Source: JBBDMC01 sp964441935
GTDB lineage: Bacteria > Pseudomonadota > Alphaproteobacteria > Rhizobiales > Kaistiaceae
Direction: 5' to 3'
Length of the DNA stretch: 6,242 nt
Assembly: GCA_964441935.1 (NCBI GenBank)
Contig: CAYTXI010000130.1
Location: 1 to 6,242, forward strand
A program made the translations under genes and the position numbers. The first letter of the stretch is position 1; every line of letters begins with the position of its first letter. Positions 5,352 through 6,242 of the stretch are shown here, one piece after another. Under the pieces are notes generated by a model. The model had not been told where the DNA came from. It saw nothing but the letters and a program-made list of their open reading frames with translations, and did not search any database.

Positions 5352-6242
5352 ACAACTCGGCCGGCGTCGCCGCTGTGTCCTCCGCGGCTTCTTCCTCGGC
5401 CGGCGGCGGGTTGAGATCTTCCTCGGTAATCCAGCCGGCCTTGATGCGGGCGGCCATGATCATCGTCTCGGCATCGGCGCGCGACAGATCGAAAGCATCG
5501 AGCGCGCCGGGGTGGCGAGTCACCTCGCCCTCCCTGCGCTCAACCCAACCGACGAGCTCGTCGGGAACGGAGCCGGCGAAATCCTCAAGCGTGCGGAGCT
5601 CGGCCTTGCCAAGGGCGACCAGCATGGCGGTGGTGATGCCGGGGACCTCCTTCAACGCGTCATCGACGCCGAGCCGCTTGCGCTCCTCATCCTGCTCGGC
5701 CTCGAGCTGCTCGAGATATTCGCGAGCGCGGCGCTGCAACTCGGTGGCGGTCTCCTCGTCGAAGCCCTCGATCGAAGCGAGTTCTTCGAGCTCGACGAAG
5801 GCGATCTCCTCGATCGAGCTGAAGCCCTCCGAAGCGAGCAATTGACCGACGACCTCGTCGACGTCGAGGGCGCTGATGAACAGGGTCGAGCGATCCTGGA
5901 ACTCCCTCTGGCGCCGCTCGGATTCCTCCTGCTCGGTGAGGATGTCGATGTCCCAGCCGGTGAGCTGGGAAGCCAAGCGGACGTTCTGGCCGCGGCGACC
6001 GATGGCCAGCGACAGCTGCTCGTCAGGCACGACGACCTCGATGCGCTCGGCATCCTCGTCGAGGACGACCTTGGCAACCTCAGCGGGCTGCAGGGCGTTG
6101 ACGATGAAAGTGGCGGCGTCCTGCGACCACGGGATGATGTCGATCTTCTCGCCCTGAAGCTCGTTGACCACTGCCTGAACGCGGCTGCCGCGCATGCCGA
6201 CGCAGGCGCCGACCGGGTCGATGGAGGAGTCGCGCGAGATGA
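5350..6242 (-). CDS. nusA: Transcription termination/antitermination factor NusA (5' end outside window)
   Basis: NusA binds RNA polymerase and nascent RNA and modulates pausing, termination and antitermination. About 296 residues are visible. The reading frame runs open to the window edge and continues past the first internal Met at 6195: translation upstream of it gives SRDSSIDPVGACVGMRGSR, so 6195 is not the true start. Seen in order: the end of KH1 with its GMRG loop, KH2 with AIGRRGQNVRLASQLTGWDI, then two helix-hairpin-helix-like C-terminal segments (around FSSIEEIAFVELEELASIEG and ALKEVPGITTAMLVALGKAE), and an acidic Pro/Ala/Glu tail ending AEL before TGA. The N-terminal RNA polymerase-binding domain and the S1 domain lie outside the window. 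It is the first visible gene of the operon, and its TGA overlaps the ribosome-binding site of the next gene. Identity is near certain. Confidence 0.97.
   Translation of the reverse strand, partial: ISRDSSIDPVGACVGMRGSRVQAVVNELQGEKIDIIPWSQDAATFIVNALQPAEVAKVVLDEDAERIEVVVPDEQLSLAIGRRGQNVRLASQLTGWDIDILTEQEESERRQREFQDRSTLFISALDVDEVVGQLLASEGFSSIEEIAFVELEELASIEGFDEETATELQRRAREYLEQLEAEQDEERKRLGVDDALKEVPGITTAMLVALGKAELRTLEDFAGSVPDELVGWVERREGEVTRHPGALDAFDLSRADAETMIMAARIKAGWITEEDLNPPPAEEEAAEDTAATPAEL

Noticed and set aside
5350..6195. Complete short NusA-like protein starting at Met 6195
   Set aside because: The upstream codons continue the conserved NusA KH1 sequence to the window edge, so this Met is internal and the gene is cut by the window.

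Overview
This window is a compact translation and RNA-metabolism operon read entirely on the minus strand. It is visibly GC-rich. In transcription order (high to low coordinates) it holds: the 3' two-thirds or so of nusA, a fused YlxR/L7Ae-like RNA-binding protein gene, infB (IF-2), rbfA, truB, rpsO (S15), and the first 11 codons of pnp. The order nusA-ylxR-infB-rbfA-truB-rpsO-pnp is a classic conserved bacterial cluster. The YlxR+L7Ae fusion, the IF-2 N-terminus (KRGG...TVRQSFSHGRT) and the protein styles all point to an alphaproteobacterium, perhaps a Rhodospirillales-like lineage. The order-level placement is a guess.

Region by region: 6242-5350 nusA (5' end outside the window); 5337-4666 ylxR-L7Ae (GTG start, 12 nt after nusA); 4659-2068 infB (6 nt after ylxR); a 50-nt gap with a small hairpin; 2017-1610 rbfA; 1604 (or 1616)-687 truB, abutting or overlapping rbfA; a 191-nt non-coding gap (686-496) with several hairpins; 495-226 rpsO; a second 191-nt gap (225-35) forming the pnp leader; 34-1 pnp start. 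No intrinsic terminator (GC hairpin followed by a T run) is seen anywhere on the minus strand, which fits one continuous transcript with possible internal promoters in the two larger gaps.

The genes work together in translation and RNA handling. NusA couples transcription to antitermination. IF-2 places initiator tRNA. RbfA and S15 act in 30S assembly. TruB makes pseudouridine 55 in tRNA. PNPase degrades RNA. The coding content is ordinary. The parts worth a second look are non-coding: a possible pseudoknot spanning the rpsO ribosome-binding site and start codon (candidate S15 autoregulatory element), a nested stem in the pnp leader, a strong GC hairpin just after rpsO, and an 18-codon in-frame extension from the infB stop to the rbfA start that could couple their translation. 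I found no mobile element, CRISPR array, tRNA, rRNA or novel defence-type system.
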